Source: JOPF136 sp035517515
GTDB lineage: Bacteria; Acidobacteriota; Terriglobia; Acidiferrales; UBA7541
Assembly: GCA_035517515.1 (NCBI GenBank)
Contig: DATIYQ010000201.1
Coordinates: forward strand, 1-27,649
Length of the DNA stretch: 27,649 nt
Direction of reading: 5' to 3'
Part shown: one piece after another, positions 1-8,095 of the stretch
How positions within the stretch are numbered: position 1 is the stretch's first letter
How the letters are laid out: every line of letters begins with the position of its first letter
Translations under genes and position numbers: made by a program
Notes under the pieces: model-generated
Told to the model about the DNA's origin: nothing
The model's database searches: none
What the model saw: only the letters and a program-made list of their open reading frames with translations

Positions 1-2
1 AG

Positions 3-917
3 GTGACCATCCGTGAATGGGACGTTCCCACGCCGCAGGCGCGGCCACACGACCCGGCGGTCTCCCCGGATGGCGCGCTGTGGGTCACCGAGCAGGAGGC
101 GAACAAACTCGGCCGGCTGGACCCGGCCACGGGTGACTTCCGGGAATTCGCGCTGAAGACGCCACATTCCGGCCCACATGGCCTGGCCCCGGACCACGAC
201 GGCAACATCTGGTACACCGGCAATTACGCCGCGCTCATCGGAAAGCTGGACCCAAGAACCGGCGCGGTGACGGAATACCCGATGCCGGACCCGGCGGCGA
301 AGGATCCGCACTCACTGGCTTTCGACGCCCAGGGAATCCTCTGGTTCACTCTGCAAAGTGCGAACATGGTGGGCCGGCTCGACCCGCGCACCGGAAAAGT
401 GGAACTGAAACCGGTGCCCACGGCCAATTCCCATCCCTACGGAATCGCCATCAGCCACGGCGGGATCCCTTACTTCTGCGAGTTCGGCGCCAATCACCTG
501 GGCGAGATCAATCCGAAAACGCTGGCGATTACGGAGCACGCGCTGCCCCAGGGCGCGCGCCCGCGCCGGCTGGCGGTGGCGGCGGACGACCGGATTTATT
601 ATTCCGATTTCGCCCGCGGCTATATCGCGCGTTTCGATCCCGCCACCGGGGCTGTGAAGGAGTGGGCCTCGCCGGGAGGCCCAGGGTCGCAGCCCTACGG
701 GATTGCCATCACCGGAGACGCGATGGTGTGGTACAGCGAAGCGGGCGTGCATCCCAACACCATCGTGCGCTTCGATCCACGGGCAGAAACGTTTTCCAGC
801 GCGCCCATCCCCTCGGGGGGCGGGGTGGTGCGCAATATGGTGGCCAGCCCCGACGGACGGCTATACCTGGCCTGCAGCGGCGTGAACAAAGTGGCCATCG
901 CCCAGCCCCGGCCCTGA
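3..917 (+). CDS. Vgb-like beta-propeller protein (streptogramin lyase family), 5' end cut by window
   Basis: The 304 readable residues are a six- or seven-bladed propeller made of repeats around 'GRLDP-TG', 'GKLDPRTG' and 'ARFDPATG', each preceded by a Trp/Tyr-containing strand such as 'LWVTE', 'IWYTG' and 'LWFTL'. This is the pattern of the virginiamycin B lyase (Vgb/NHL-like) superfamily. True Vgb linearises streptogramin B antibiotics, but most bacterial paralogues of this type are secreted or periplasmic proteins of unknown substrate, so I do not call antibiotic resistance. The first codon in view is GTG at position 3. The sequence starts straight into a propeller strand with no signal peptide or ribosome site visible, so the true start probably lies upstream of the window. 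The gene converges on the copD-like gene, whose stop lies 29 bases away. Confidence 0.75.
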   Translation: MTIREWDVPTPQARPHDPAVSPDGALWVTEQEANKLGRLDPATGDFREFALKTPHSGPHGLAPDHDGNIWYTGNYAALIGKLDPRTGAVTEYPMPDPAAKDPHSLAFDAQGILWFTLQSANMVGRLDPRTGKVELKPVPTANSHPYGIAISHGGIPYFCEFGANHLGEINPKTLAITEHALPQGARPRRLAVAADDRIYYSDFARGYIARFDPATGAVKEWASPGGPGSQPYGIAITGDAMVWYSEAGVHPNTIVRFDPRAETFSSAPIPSGGGVVRNMVASPDGRLYLACSGVNKVAIAQPRP

Positions 918-946
918 AGCTCCCGGGCGAGCGCCGCCGCGCACCA

Positions 947-2560
947 TCAGGCTTCGCGATAGTTCAGCAGGATCGCTCCAACCAGAATGAAGCACACCGG
1001 CCAAATCCATGACAGCACCGGCTTGGCGCGGTCTCCGGACGGCAAGCGCAGTTCCAGCCAGCGCGACCATCCGGCCAGCACTCCGGCCAGGGCGATGGGG
1101 GTGTGACTCAACTCGGCGAGCAGCTCTTCCTTCACGTTTCCGAAAGAATGGGAATGCGTGAGCAGTGCGGCCCCGGCCAGGGCGCACACCGCGGGAAACA
1201 CCAGCGCCGGCGCCAGCCCGTGCACGCGGCCGGTCTGCACCCTCCACTCGAATACCGCGAAGGCCACAATCAGCAGCACGAAGAAGCGGTGCTGCATGTC
1301 CTCCGGGCTGAGCCAGCTTTGCCAGAAACCCATGGGTCCGAGCGGCCAGGCCTCCGGGTCCGCCCGGAAAAACAGAAACGCCGCCAGGGCCAGGAAGCTC
1401 AAAGGCCAGTTGCGCGCGAACGGAAAGTGATGGGTCCGCGCCAGCAGCGCCAGCAACCCCATCACGAACACCACCAGTCCCGCCCAATGATGGTTGTATT
1501 CGGACCAGGCGATTTCCTGGGCGGTTGAAGGGGACGCGACAGTGGACACACCGGCGTTCGCGGCCGACGCGGCATAAGCGGTGGTGGGAAGTTCGTGCAC
1601 CGACGGCGTGGAAAATCGCGGCCACTGGGGAGTCATGCGCGCGGCGATTTCTCCCCAACTGAGCCGGTCCACGGTCAGATCCACCGCAGGCGGCTGGGAG
1701 GTAAGCGAAGCCGCGGCCAGCAGCACGGTCAGCCCGATGCCGATTTCCACTTCGCCAAAACAGCGCACGCGGCCGAGCGAACCTGCCTGGCCCGCCTGGG
1801 CCGCGCGCACGCCGAAGAAGTTCACCGCGCCCAGCGCCAGCAGACACCCGAGCAGCACGACTTTCGCCATCACCATCACCCCGTAGGCGGTCTCGTAGAG
1901 GCCGCTCCAGGTGCGCACGTAGAACGCGCTCAGGCCCAGGCCCGCCAGGGCCAGGGTGATCACGCTGCCAAAGGCCAGCGTGGAAAATCGCCGGCTGGCC
2001 CGGCCGGCGCGTTCCGCGTCCGAGGCGCGGGAAAGCAGCAGCACCAGAAACGGCAGGCCGCCAATCCAGGCGGCGGTGGCGCCCTGGTGCAAACCGGTCA
2101 TCACTCCCAGCAGCAAGCGATGATCCATGCGCGCCACGGAATGGCTGGTCATCACCGAACTCACCAGGATGAGCCCTGCGGGCAGCAACAGCGCCGGGCC
2201 GTGCTGCCAGCGCTTTCCAGAAGCCCCCAGCGCAATCACCAGAGCGCACGCAATGGTCAACCCAGCCGCCATGGCGAAATGCGCACCGATGGCCTCGCCC
2301 AGGGAAATCCCTCCCGAGGCCACCAGGACGAGCAGATCAAGCGCCAGGTAGCCGGCCTCGGCCCCGGCCAAGCCCAGCGCGAACCTCCGAATCCATCTGC
2401 GCATGGTTTTGCCGGGCTCGTCCGCCAGTGGGCCGGCAGGGCGCAGGACCACGGCGAGGAACACGATCCCGCCGATCACCAGAGTCTGAAAGATGAGCGT
2501 TGCGGCTCGGAGCAGAACGGAGAAAAAGTCGAAGAGCCGGAGAAATTGCTCAATGCCCAT
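947..2560 (-). CDS. CopD-family copper resistance membrane protein
   Basis: A polytopic membrane protein of 537 aa. The N-terminal ~300 residues carry a CopD-type domain: hydrophobic helices with a conserved 'MTGLHQGATAAWIGGLPFL' segment holding the His and Trp typical of CopD/PcoD, and an earlier 'SVMTSHSVARMDH' segment. The C-terminal ~200 residues add further helices with His-rich turns (HHW, RTHHF, LTHSHSFG) that could bind metal. CopD proteins are thought to move copper across the inner membrane with a periplasmic CopC donor. The start ATG lies 3 bases after the copC-like stop, so the two are co-transcribed and probably translationally coupled. The length is above classical CopD (~310 aa) because of the C-terminal extension. 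Family confidence is high; the direction and substrate of transport are inferred. Confidence 0.8.
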   Translation of the reverse strand: MGIEQFLRLFDFFSVLLRAATLIFQTLVIGGIVFLAVVLRPAGPLADEPGKTMRRWIRRFALGLAGAEAGYLALDLLVLVASGGISLGEAIGAHFAMAAGLTIACALVIALGASGKRWQHGPALLLPAGLILVSSVMTSHSVARMDHRLLLGVMTGLHQGATAAWIGGLPFLVLLLSRASDAERAGRASRRFSTLAFGSVITLALAGLGLSAFYVRTWSGLYETAYGVMVMAKVVLLGCLLALGAVNFFGVRAAQAGQAGSLGRVRCFGEVEIGIGLTVLLAAASLTSQPPAVDLTVDRLSWGEIAARMTPQWPRFSTPSVHELPTTAYAASAANAGVSTVASPSTAQEIAWSEYNHHWAGLVVFVMGLLALLARTHHFPFARNWPLSFLALAAFLFFRADPEAWPLGPMGFWQSWLSPEDMQHRFFVLLIVAFAVFEWRVQTGRVHGLAPALVFPAVCALAGAALLTHSHSFGNVKEELLAELSHTPIALAGVLAGWSRWLELRLPSGDRAKPVLSWIWPVCFILVGAILLNYREA

Positions 2561-2563
2561 GCG

Positions 2564-2941
2564 TCAGTTTTCTGTCACCGTGAACGAGATGTCGCCCCGG
2601 GTGATATGGCCATCCGCGGCCAGCACCTGCCAATGGATGCGGTGGCTGCCCGGCTTCAATCCCGTGGCCTCGCTGGCCAGCGAATCCGGTGTGGATTGTT
2701 CCTGGATTTTGAGTTCGCCGGAGGTGCCATCCGGGCGGAACAGGGTGAGCCGCGAACGGCTGCCGTCAATCCGCGAATTGAACTTCAGCCGGACGGCCAC
2801 GGTGGGCCCATGGATCTTGCTGTTCGCCGCCGGATTCGACTCCACCAGAATGGCATGACCGCTGGCCGTCGCGGCCGCGAGCAGAAATCCCGCGAGGGCC
2901 ACGGCCAAAGCCGCTCGACCAAACTGTCGCCTCATTTGCAT
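2564..2941 (-). CDS. CopC-like periplasmic copper-binding protein
   Basis: A 125-aa protein with a signal peptide (charged MQMRRQ, hydrophobic run to about residue 24). Cleavage after ATASG would give a mature protein beginning HAILVESNPA. CopC proteins use the mature N-terminal His together with a later Asp/His pair as a Cu(II) site, and the C-terminal 'VLAADGHITRGDISFTV' supplies the expected D-G-H. The frame is open upstream to 3163, but that extension is charged and unlike the family. I chose ATG 2941 because GGGAG lies 9 bases upstream and the signal peptide follows directly; ATG 2935 is also possible. It is the first gene of a copC-copD pair, with a 3-base gap. Confidence 0.85.
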   Translation of the reverse strand: MQMRRQFGRAALAVALAGFLLAAATASGHAILVESNPAANSKIHGPTVAVRLKFNSRIDGSRSRLTLFRPDGTSGELKIQEQSTPDSLASEATGLKPGSHRIHWQVLAADGHITRGDISFTVTEN

Positions 2942-3119
2942 GTGGTGAAACTCCCTTCTCGAGGGGTCCGCCCGATTCCGTCCGGTGCGATGCCGCCGAA
3001 ACCCCAAAGATTCGCGGACGCGGTCATGCCCGCCGCGATCGACAGGTCTCCAAGATACTACCCGCGCGGCCTGCAGCAAAGCGCGCCCAAATCCTCCGGC
3101 AACAGGCGGGGGAAACACG

Positions 3120-4925
3120 CTACGCGGATTGAGGCTGGCGGGATCCCAGGCGCGCGATTTCACGGGCCACCAGCCAGCCGCACACCACTGCCGCCACCGC
3201 CAGCGCGCTTCCCTGCGCCGGACGATGCAGGCAGAAATCGCCCGTGGCGAAGAGCGCGGAATAGACCAGGGCGCAGCCCAACAGCCAGGCGCGAAGATTT
3301 GCGGCCAGATCGCGCGTCGCCGGCACTTCCGGCGCGAGACGCGCCACGGGCCCCCAACCGGTCACGTCCGGCCGCACCAGGCCATAGAAACGCAGCAGGA
3401 TCTGCTGCGGCTCGGGCGGCGTGGCCAGCGTGACCGCCACCCACACCGTGGTGGTGAGCGCGGTGATCAGCAGCGAGTTCCCGGCGAATACAGCCAGCTC
3501 AGAGCCGCTGAAGACCGGCCATTTCAACAGCGCCACGGAAACGGCCAGGGCCGCGGCCATTGCCGAGATCTCACTCCAGGCATTGATCCGCCACCAGTAC
3601 CAGCGCAGCATGTAAACCGCGCCGGTTCCCGCGCCCAATTCCAGCACGAACTTCCAGCCCTCCACCACGGAGGAAAGCTGAGCGGCGACGAACGCCGACG
3701 CGCCCACCAGCAGCAATGTGGCCACCCGCGAGGCGGCCACATAGTGCGCCTCACTCTCCTCACGGCGCAGGAACCGCCGGTAAAAATCCGCCACCAGGTA
3801 GGAGCTGCCCCAGTTGAGCTGGGTGGCAAACGTGGACATGAAGGCGGCCAAAAAGCCGGCCACCAGCAGCCCGCGCATGGCATGGGGCAGTTGGTTGACA
3901 GCTACCAGCATGTAACCCGATTCGGGGCGTGCAAGCCCGGGGTAGAGCGCCACCGCGGCCAGCGCGGTCAGAATCCACGGCCACGGACGCACCGCATAGT
4001 GCGCCACGTTGAACCACAGCACGCTCAGCAGGCCGTGCCGCTCGTCGCGCGTGGAGAAAATGCGCTGGGCGATGTATCCGCCGCCGCCCGGTTCCGCGCC
4101 CGGATACCACGCGGACCACCACTGCACACCCAGATTCATCACGAAGGCGATCACCGGGAGTGTCCACCGCGCTTCGCCGGTAAGCCCCAGGCTGAACATG
4201 GGAAACAGAGCGGTGGGATCGCCCGCAGGCGCCGCGGCCCCGGCAGCCGCGCGCTGCGCAGCGAGTTTGGTCAGGAGCGCGCTCATGCCTCCCGCGGCGG
4301 CAACCCCGTAGGCGGCCACCGCAATCACAATTCCCATTTTCAGCACGAACTGAAACAAGTCGGTCCACAGCACGCCCCATAACCCGCCCAGGGTCACGTA
4401 GAATCCGGTGAACGGAATCAGGAAGAACACGCAGATGGCCAGCGCGCGCGGTTCCGGAATGGCCAGCGCCACTGCGGTGACGCTGACCATGGCTTTGGTC
4501 ACCCAGCCCAGGATCAGGCAATTCATCAGCAGGCCCAGGTAGACGGCGCGAAATCCGCGCAGAAATGCCGCCGGCCGGCCCGAATAACGCAACTCGGCAA
4601 ACTGCACGTCGGTGAGCAGGCCCGCGCGCCGCCACAGCCGGGCGAAGAGGAAAACGGTCATCATTCCCGAGGGCAGGAAGCTCCACCACAACCAGTTGCC
4701 GGAAATGCCGTAGCGATAGACCAGGCCGGTGACCGCCAGCGGGGTATCCGCGGCAAACGTGGTAGCCACCATGGAGGTGCCCGCCAGCCACCAGGAAACC
4801 TGCCGGCCGGAAATGAAATACTCCTCGGTGCTGCGCGCGGAGCGGCGCCGGAAGTAAAGCCCCATCGCCAGTGTGATCAGCAGGTAGGCGGCGATGGCCC
4901 ACCAGTCGGAGAGCGCGAGCGTCAT
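3120..4925 (-). CDS. Sodium:solute symporter family (SSF) transporter
   Basis: A 601-aa integral membrane protein with about 13-14 predicted helices. N-terminal features are typical of SSF (LeuT-fold Na+ symporters): a first helix followed by 'RRRSARSTEEYFISGRQ', then 'WWLAGTSMVATTFAADTPL', where family members have a conserved Ser/Thr-rich stretch contributing to sodium and substrate sites. 'FYVTLGGLWGVLWTDLFQF' is the other hallmark segment. It should import a solute with Na+, but the substrate (sugar, amino acid, carboxylate) cannot be read from the sequence. It starts 46 bases after the nuoN stop on the same strand, so it may be read through from the complex I operon, or it may have its own promoter in that gap. 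A gap of 178 bases separates it from copC. Confidence 0.85.
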   Translation of the reverse strand: MTLALSDWWAIAAYLLITLAMGLYFRRRSARSTEEYFISGRQVSWWLAGTSMVATTFAADTPLAVTGLVYRYGISGNWLWWSFLPSGMMTVFLFARLWRRAGLLTDVQFAELRYSGRPAAFLRGFRAVYLGLLMNCLILGWVTKAMVSVTAVALAIPEPRALAICVFFLIPFTGFYVTLGGLWGVLWTDLFQFVLKMGIVIAVAAYGVAAAGGMSALLTKLAAQRAAAGAAAPAGDPTALFPMFSLGLTGEARWTLPVIAFVMNLGVQWWSAWYPGAEPGGGGYIAQRIFSTRDERHGLLSVLWFNVAHYAVRPWPWILTALAAVALYPGLARPESGYMLVAVNQLPHAMRGLLVAGFLAAFMSTFATQLNWGSSYLVADFYRRFLRREESEAHYVAASRVATLLLVGASAFVAAQLSSVVEGWKFVLELGAGTGAVYMLRWYWWRINAWSEISAMAAALAVSVALLKWPVFSGSELAVFAGNSLLITALTTTVWVAVTLATPPEPQQILLRFYGLVRPDVTGWGPVARLAPEVPATRDLAANLRAWLLGCALVYSALFATGDFCLHRPAQGSALAVAAVVCGWLVAREIARLGSRQPQSA

Positions 4926-4971
4926 GCCGGATCCCGGTTGTCCGCGGGTGCGGGAATGATTTGGACGGGCA

Positions 4972-6450
4972 CTAGCGCAACAACTGGAGAAACTGGGACT
5001 GCAACGTGGTGCCGGCCAGGCGGATGAACGCCTCCGGGAGCACGCCGGCCCAGACTACGATGAGCGTGCAGGCGGCCAGCGCCACGCCCTGCCCCCAGGA
5101 AATTGCCGGGCGCGTGGCATCGCGCGGCTCCCGCATCCAGGCATGCACCACGATGCGGAAGTAGTAGTAGAGCGCCGGGGCGATATACAGCGCGGCAAAA
5201 ATTGCCAGGAGGTAATGCCGCGACTCGATGAGCGAGAGGAAAATGAAATACTTCCCGATGAAACCCGCCGTGGGCGGGATTCCCGCGAGAGAGAGCATGA
5301 AGAGCAGCAGGAGCACGGCGGCCACCGGGCGGCGGGAAATCAGCCCGTCCAAATCTTCAATGTTGTCGCCAATGGAGCCCTCGCGGCGCATGAGGATGAC
5401 GATGGCGAAGGCCCCGGTATTCATGAACACGTACACCAGCAGGTAGATGGCGATCCCCTTGTACCCGTCCGGAGTGCCGGCCACCAGACCCAGCAGCATG
5501 TAGCCCACGTGGGCGATCGAGGAATAGGCCAGCAGCCGCTTCAGGTTGGACTGGGTAATGGCCCCGAAGTTTCCGATGGTCATGGACGCCACGGCCACCA
5601 CGGACACCACCATCTCCCAATCCGTGCGCAGCGGCTGGAACGCGGTGGAGAAAATCCGCAGCAGCAGCGCAAAACTGGCGGCCTTCGAGGCCACGCTGAT
5701 CGAAGCGGTGATGGAGGTGGGCGCGCCTTCGTACACGTCCGGGGCCCACATGTGGAACGGCACCGCGGCGATCTTGAAGAACAGCCCGGCGGATACGGTG
5801 ACCAGCGACACCAGCACCAGCACGTCTCCCGGAGGCCGGGTGGAATACGCCTGATAAATCTGCACCAGGTTGGTCGAGCCGGAGATGCCGTACATCAGCG
5901 AGAAGCCGTAGGCCAGAATTCCGCTGGAGAACGCCCCCAGCAGCAGGTATTTCATGGCGCCTTCGTTCGACGCCTTCCGTCCCCGCAGGAAGCCGCTGAG
6001 AATATAGAAGGAGATGGCCATGGTCTCCAGGCCCAGAAACAAGGTGATCAGGTCGTTGCCGGAGGCCATGAACATCATGCCGATGGTGGCGAACAGCAGC
6101 AGCGCGTAAAACTCCCCGTGGTGCTCCTGTTCGATTTCCAGATAGCGCACGGAGAGCAGAATGATCATTGCCGCGGAGGCCAGGAACAGAAATCCAAAGA
6201 AAACCGCGAAGGGATCCACGTTGATGGCGTTGTGGAAGCCGAGCACGTCTTCGCGGGTCAACTGCCACAGCGCCCGCGCGCTGAAGCCCACTCCGATCAG
6301 CGCCAGCAGCGCGTTCCACCAGCGGGAGTTGGCATCCAGCCAGTAATCGGTCAGCAGGATGCCCATGCCGAAGATGGCCAATTGCACCTGTGGCAGCACC
6401 AGCGCAAATTCGTGCTGGCCGCGGAACCAGGCGATGAACTCAGAAACCAT
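4972..6450 (-). CDS. nuoN: NADH-quinone oxidoreductase subunit N
   Basis: NuoN is one of the three antiporter-like proton-pumping subunits of the membrane arm of complex I. The 492-aa product matches the family length (~485). Its core holds the family segment 'FKIAAVPFHMWAPDVYEGAP' with the lysine and proline of the broken pumping helix, and the earlier 'FLGLETMAISFYILSGFLRG' with the conserved membrane Glu. About 14 hydrophobic helices are visible. The start ATG is 6 bases after the nuoM stop, and it is the last nuo gene of the operon. The C-terminus is ordinary. Confidence 0.96.
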   Translation of the reverse strand: MVSEFIAWFRGQHEFALVLPQVQLAIFGMGILLTDYWLDANSRWWNALLALIGVGFSARALWQLTREDVLGFHNAINVDPFAVFFGFLFLASAAMIILLSVRYLEIEQEHHGEFYALLLFATIGMMFMASGNDLITLFLGLETMAISFYILSGFLRGRKASNEGAMKYLLLGAFSSGILAYGFSLMYGISGSTNLVQIYQAYSTRPPGDVLVLVSLVTVSAGLFFKIAAVPFHMWAPDVYEGAPTSITASISVASKAASFALLLRIFSTAFQPLRTDWEMVVSVVAVASMTIGNFGAITQSNLKRLLAYSSIAHVGYMLLGLVAGTPDGYKGIAIYLLVYVFMNTGAFAIVILMRREGSIGDNIEDLDGLISRRPVAAVLLLLFMLSLAGIPPTAGFIGKYFIFLSLIESRHYLLAIFAALYIAPALYYYFRIVVHAWMREPRDATRPAISWGQGVALAACTLIVVWAGVLPEAFIRLAGTTLQSQFLQLLR

Positions 6451-6456
6451 TCCGAG

Positions 6457-8082
6457 CTACCTCACCGGCGGCGTGGCCGCCGTCGTACCGGGCGCCGGCA
6501 CCGGCTCCGCGGGTGGAAGAAGATTCACGGGCACCACCGGCGTGCGCACCGGGGCGTTGAAATACCCGGGATTGACTCGCTTCACGATGCTCATGGCCGG
6601 CTCTTCCAGGTATCTCAGCACCGGCTGCGGGTACAGGCCGATCCACAGCGCAGCCAGCACCAGCGGCACCAGGCAGACAAATTCGCGGAGGTTCAAATCC
6701 GGCAGCTTGGCGTTCGCGGGATTGGTGACCGCGCCGAACATCACCCGCTGGTAGAGCCACAACAGATACGCGGCGCCGAGCACGATTCCACCCACCGCCC
6801 AGGCGGCCAGCGTGAACCCGTATCGCGGCACTTCAAAGGTGCCCCGCAGGATCATGAATTCCCCGATGAAGCCGTTCAACAGCGGCATGCCCAGCGAGCT
6901 GAGGGTAATGATCAGATACACGGCCGCGTAATTGGGCATGGGTGTGGAGAGCCCGCCGAACTCGGAAATCTGCCGCGTGTGCCGCCGCTCGTAAATCACC
7001 CCCACAATCAGGAAGAGGGCCCCGGTGGAGATGCCGTGGTTGAGCTGCTGCAGGATGCTGCCCTCGATGCCCATGGGCGTGAGCGCGAAAATTCCCAGCG
7101 TGCAAAATCCCAGGTGGCTCACCGAGCTGTAGGCAATCAGGCGTTTCATGTCCTTCTGCATCATGCACACCAGCGCGCCGTAGATGATGGCGAACACGGA
7201 GACGGCCATCATCAGCGGGGCGTAATGCTTCGCGGCTTCCGGCAGCATGGGCACGGAGAAGCGCAGGAAGCCGTAGGTGCCCATTTTCAGCAGCACCCCG
7301 GCCAGGATCACCGAGCCGGCCGTGGGCGCTTCGGTGTGCGCGTCCGGCAGCCAGGTATGAAACGGAAACATGGGCACTTTGATGGCGAAGGCGAAGAACA
7401 ATCCCCAGAACAGCCACTGCTGCAGGTGCGGATCGAAGAGTTTGGTGCTCTCCAGAAGCAAAGGAATGTTGAAGGTGTACTGGCCCTGCGCCAGTTCCGC
7501 GTGTTTGAAATAAATGCTCAGGATGGCCAGCAGCATCAGCACGGAACCGACCAGCGTGTACAGGAAGAATTTGATGGCCGCGTACAGCCGGCGGTCGCTG
7601 CCCCACACACCGATCAGGAAATACATGGGCACCAGCATCACTTCCCAGAAGACGTAAAACAGGAAGAAGTCCAGGGACATGAACACGCCGAGCATTCCGG
7701 TCTGCAACAGCAGCAGCAGAATGTAATATTCCTTCACCCGCGTGGTGATGGCACTCCAGGAGCACAGGATGGCGATGGCGCCCAGCGAGGTGGTGAGCAT
7801 CACCAGCACAAAGCTGAGCCCGTCGATTCCCAGCGTGTAGCGGGCCCCGATGGAAGGAATCCAGTCGACATTTTCGGGGAGCTGAAAGCCGGACTGTCCG
7901 GGCACGAACCGGCCGATCAGCGGCAGCGAAATCAGGAAGCCGGCCAGCCCGGTCAAGTTGGCGATCAGCCGGATGCCGTTCACCAGCCGGCCGGGAATGA
8001 AGAGCAGCAGGATGGCTCCCGCCAGGGGCAGGAGCATCACCACGCTCAGCAGGTGCGATTGCATCATGGCGTTGAAATCCAC
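6457..8082 (-). CDS. nuoM: NADH-quinone oxidoreductase subunit M
   Basis: An antiporter-like proton-pumping subunit of complex I, 541 aa, slightly longer than the usual ~500. The essential Glu of helix 5 is at residue 147 in 'FYVFWEVMLVPMYFLIG' (E144 in E. coli). The pumping-channel Lys is in 'FAIKVPMFPFHTWLPDAHTE'. The start is GTG at 8082, supported by GGGAG 8 bases upstream; the in-frame ATG five codons later lacks a comparable site. The C-terminus carries a Pro/Ala-rich tail (last ~35 residues) beyond the usual family end. It lies 13 bases after nuoL and 6 bases before nuoN. Confidence 0.96.
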   Translation of the reverse strand: MDFNAMMQSHLLSVVMLLPLAGAILLLFIPGRLVNGIRLIANLTGLAGFLISLPLIGRFVPGQSGFQLPENVDWIPSIGARYTLGIDGLSFVLVMLTTSLGAIAILCSWSAITTRVKEYYILLLLLQTGMLGVFMSLDFFLFYVFWEVMLVPMYFLIGVWGSDRRLYAAIKFFLYTLVGSVLMLLAILSIYFKHAELAQGQYTFNIPLLLESTKLFDPHLQQWLFWGLFFAFAIKVPMFPFHTWLPDAHTEAPTAGSVILAGVLLKMGTYGFLRFSVPMLPEAAKHYAPLMMAVSVFAIIYGALVCMMQKDMKRLIAYSSVSHLGFCTLGIFALTPMGIEGSILQQLNHGISTGALFLIVGVIYERRHTRQISEFGGLSTPMPNYAAVYLIITLSSLGMPLLNGFIGEFMILRGTFEVPRYGFTLAAWAVGGIVLGAAYLLWLYQRVMFGAVTNPANAKLPDLNLREFVCLVPLVLAALWIGLYPQPVLRYLEEPAMSIVKRVNPGYFNAPVRTPVVPVNLLPPAEPVPAPGTTAATPPVR

Positions 8083-8095
8083 AGTTGCGTCTCCC

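Noticed and set aside
3..917. Streptogramin resistance gene (vgb)
   Set aside because: Only the propeller pattern is visible; many environmental paralogues share it and the catalytic residues cannot be assigned with confidence.
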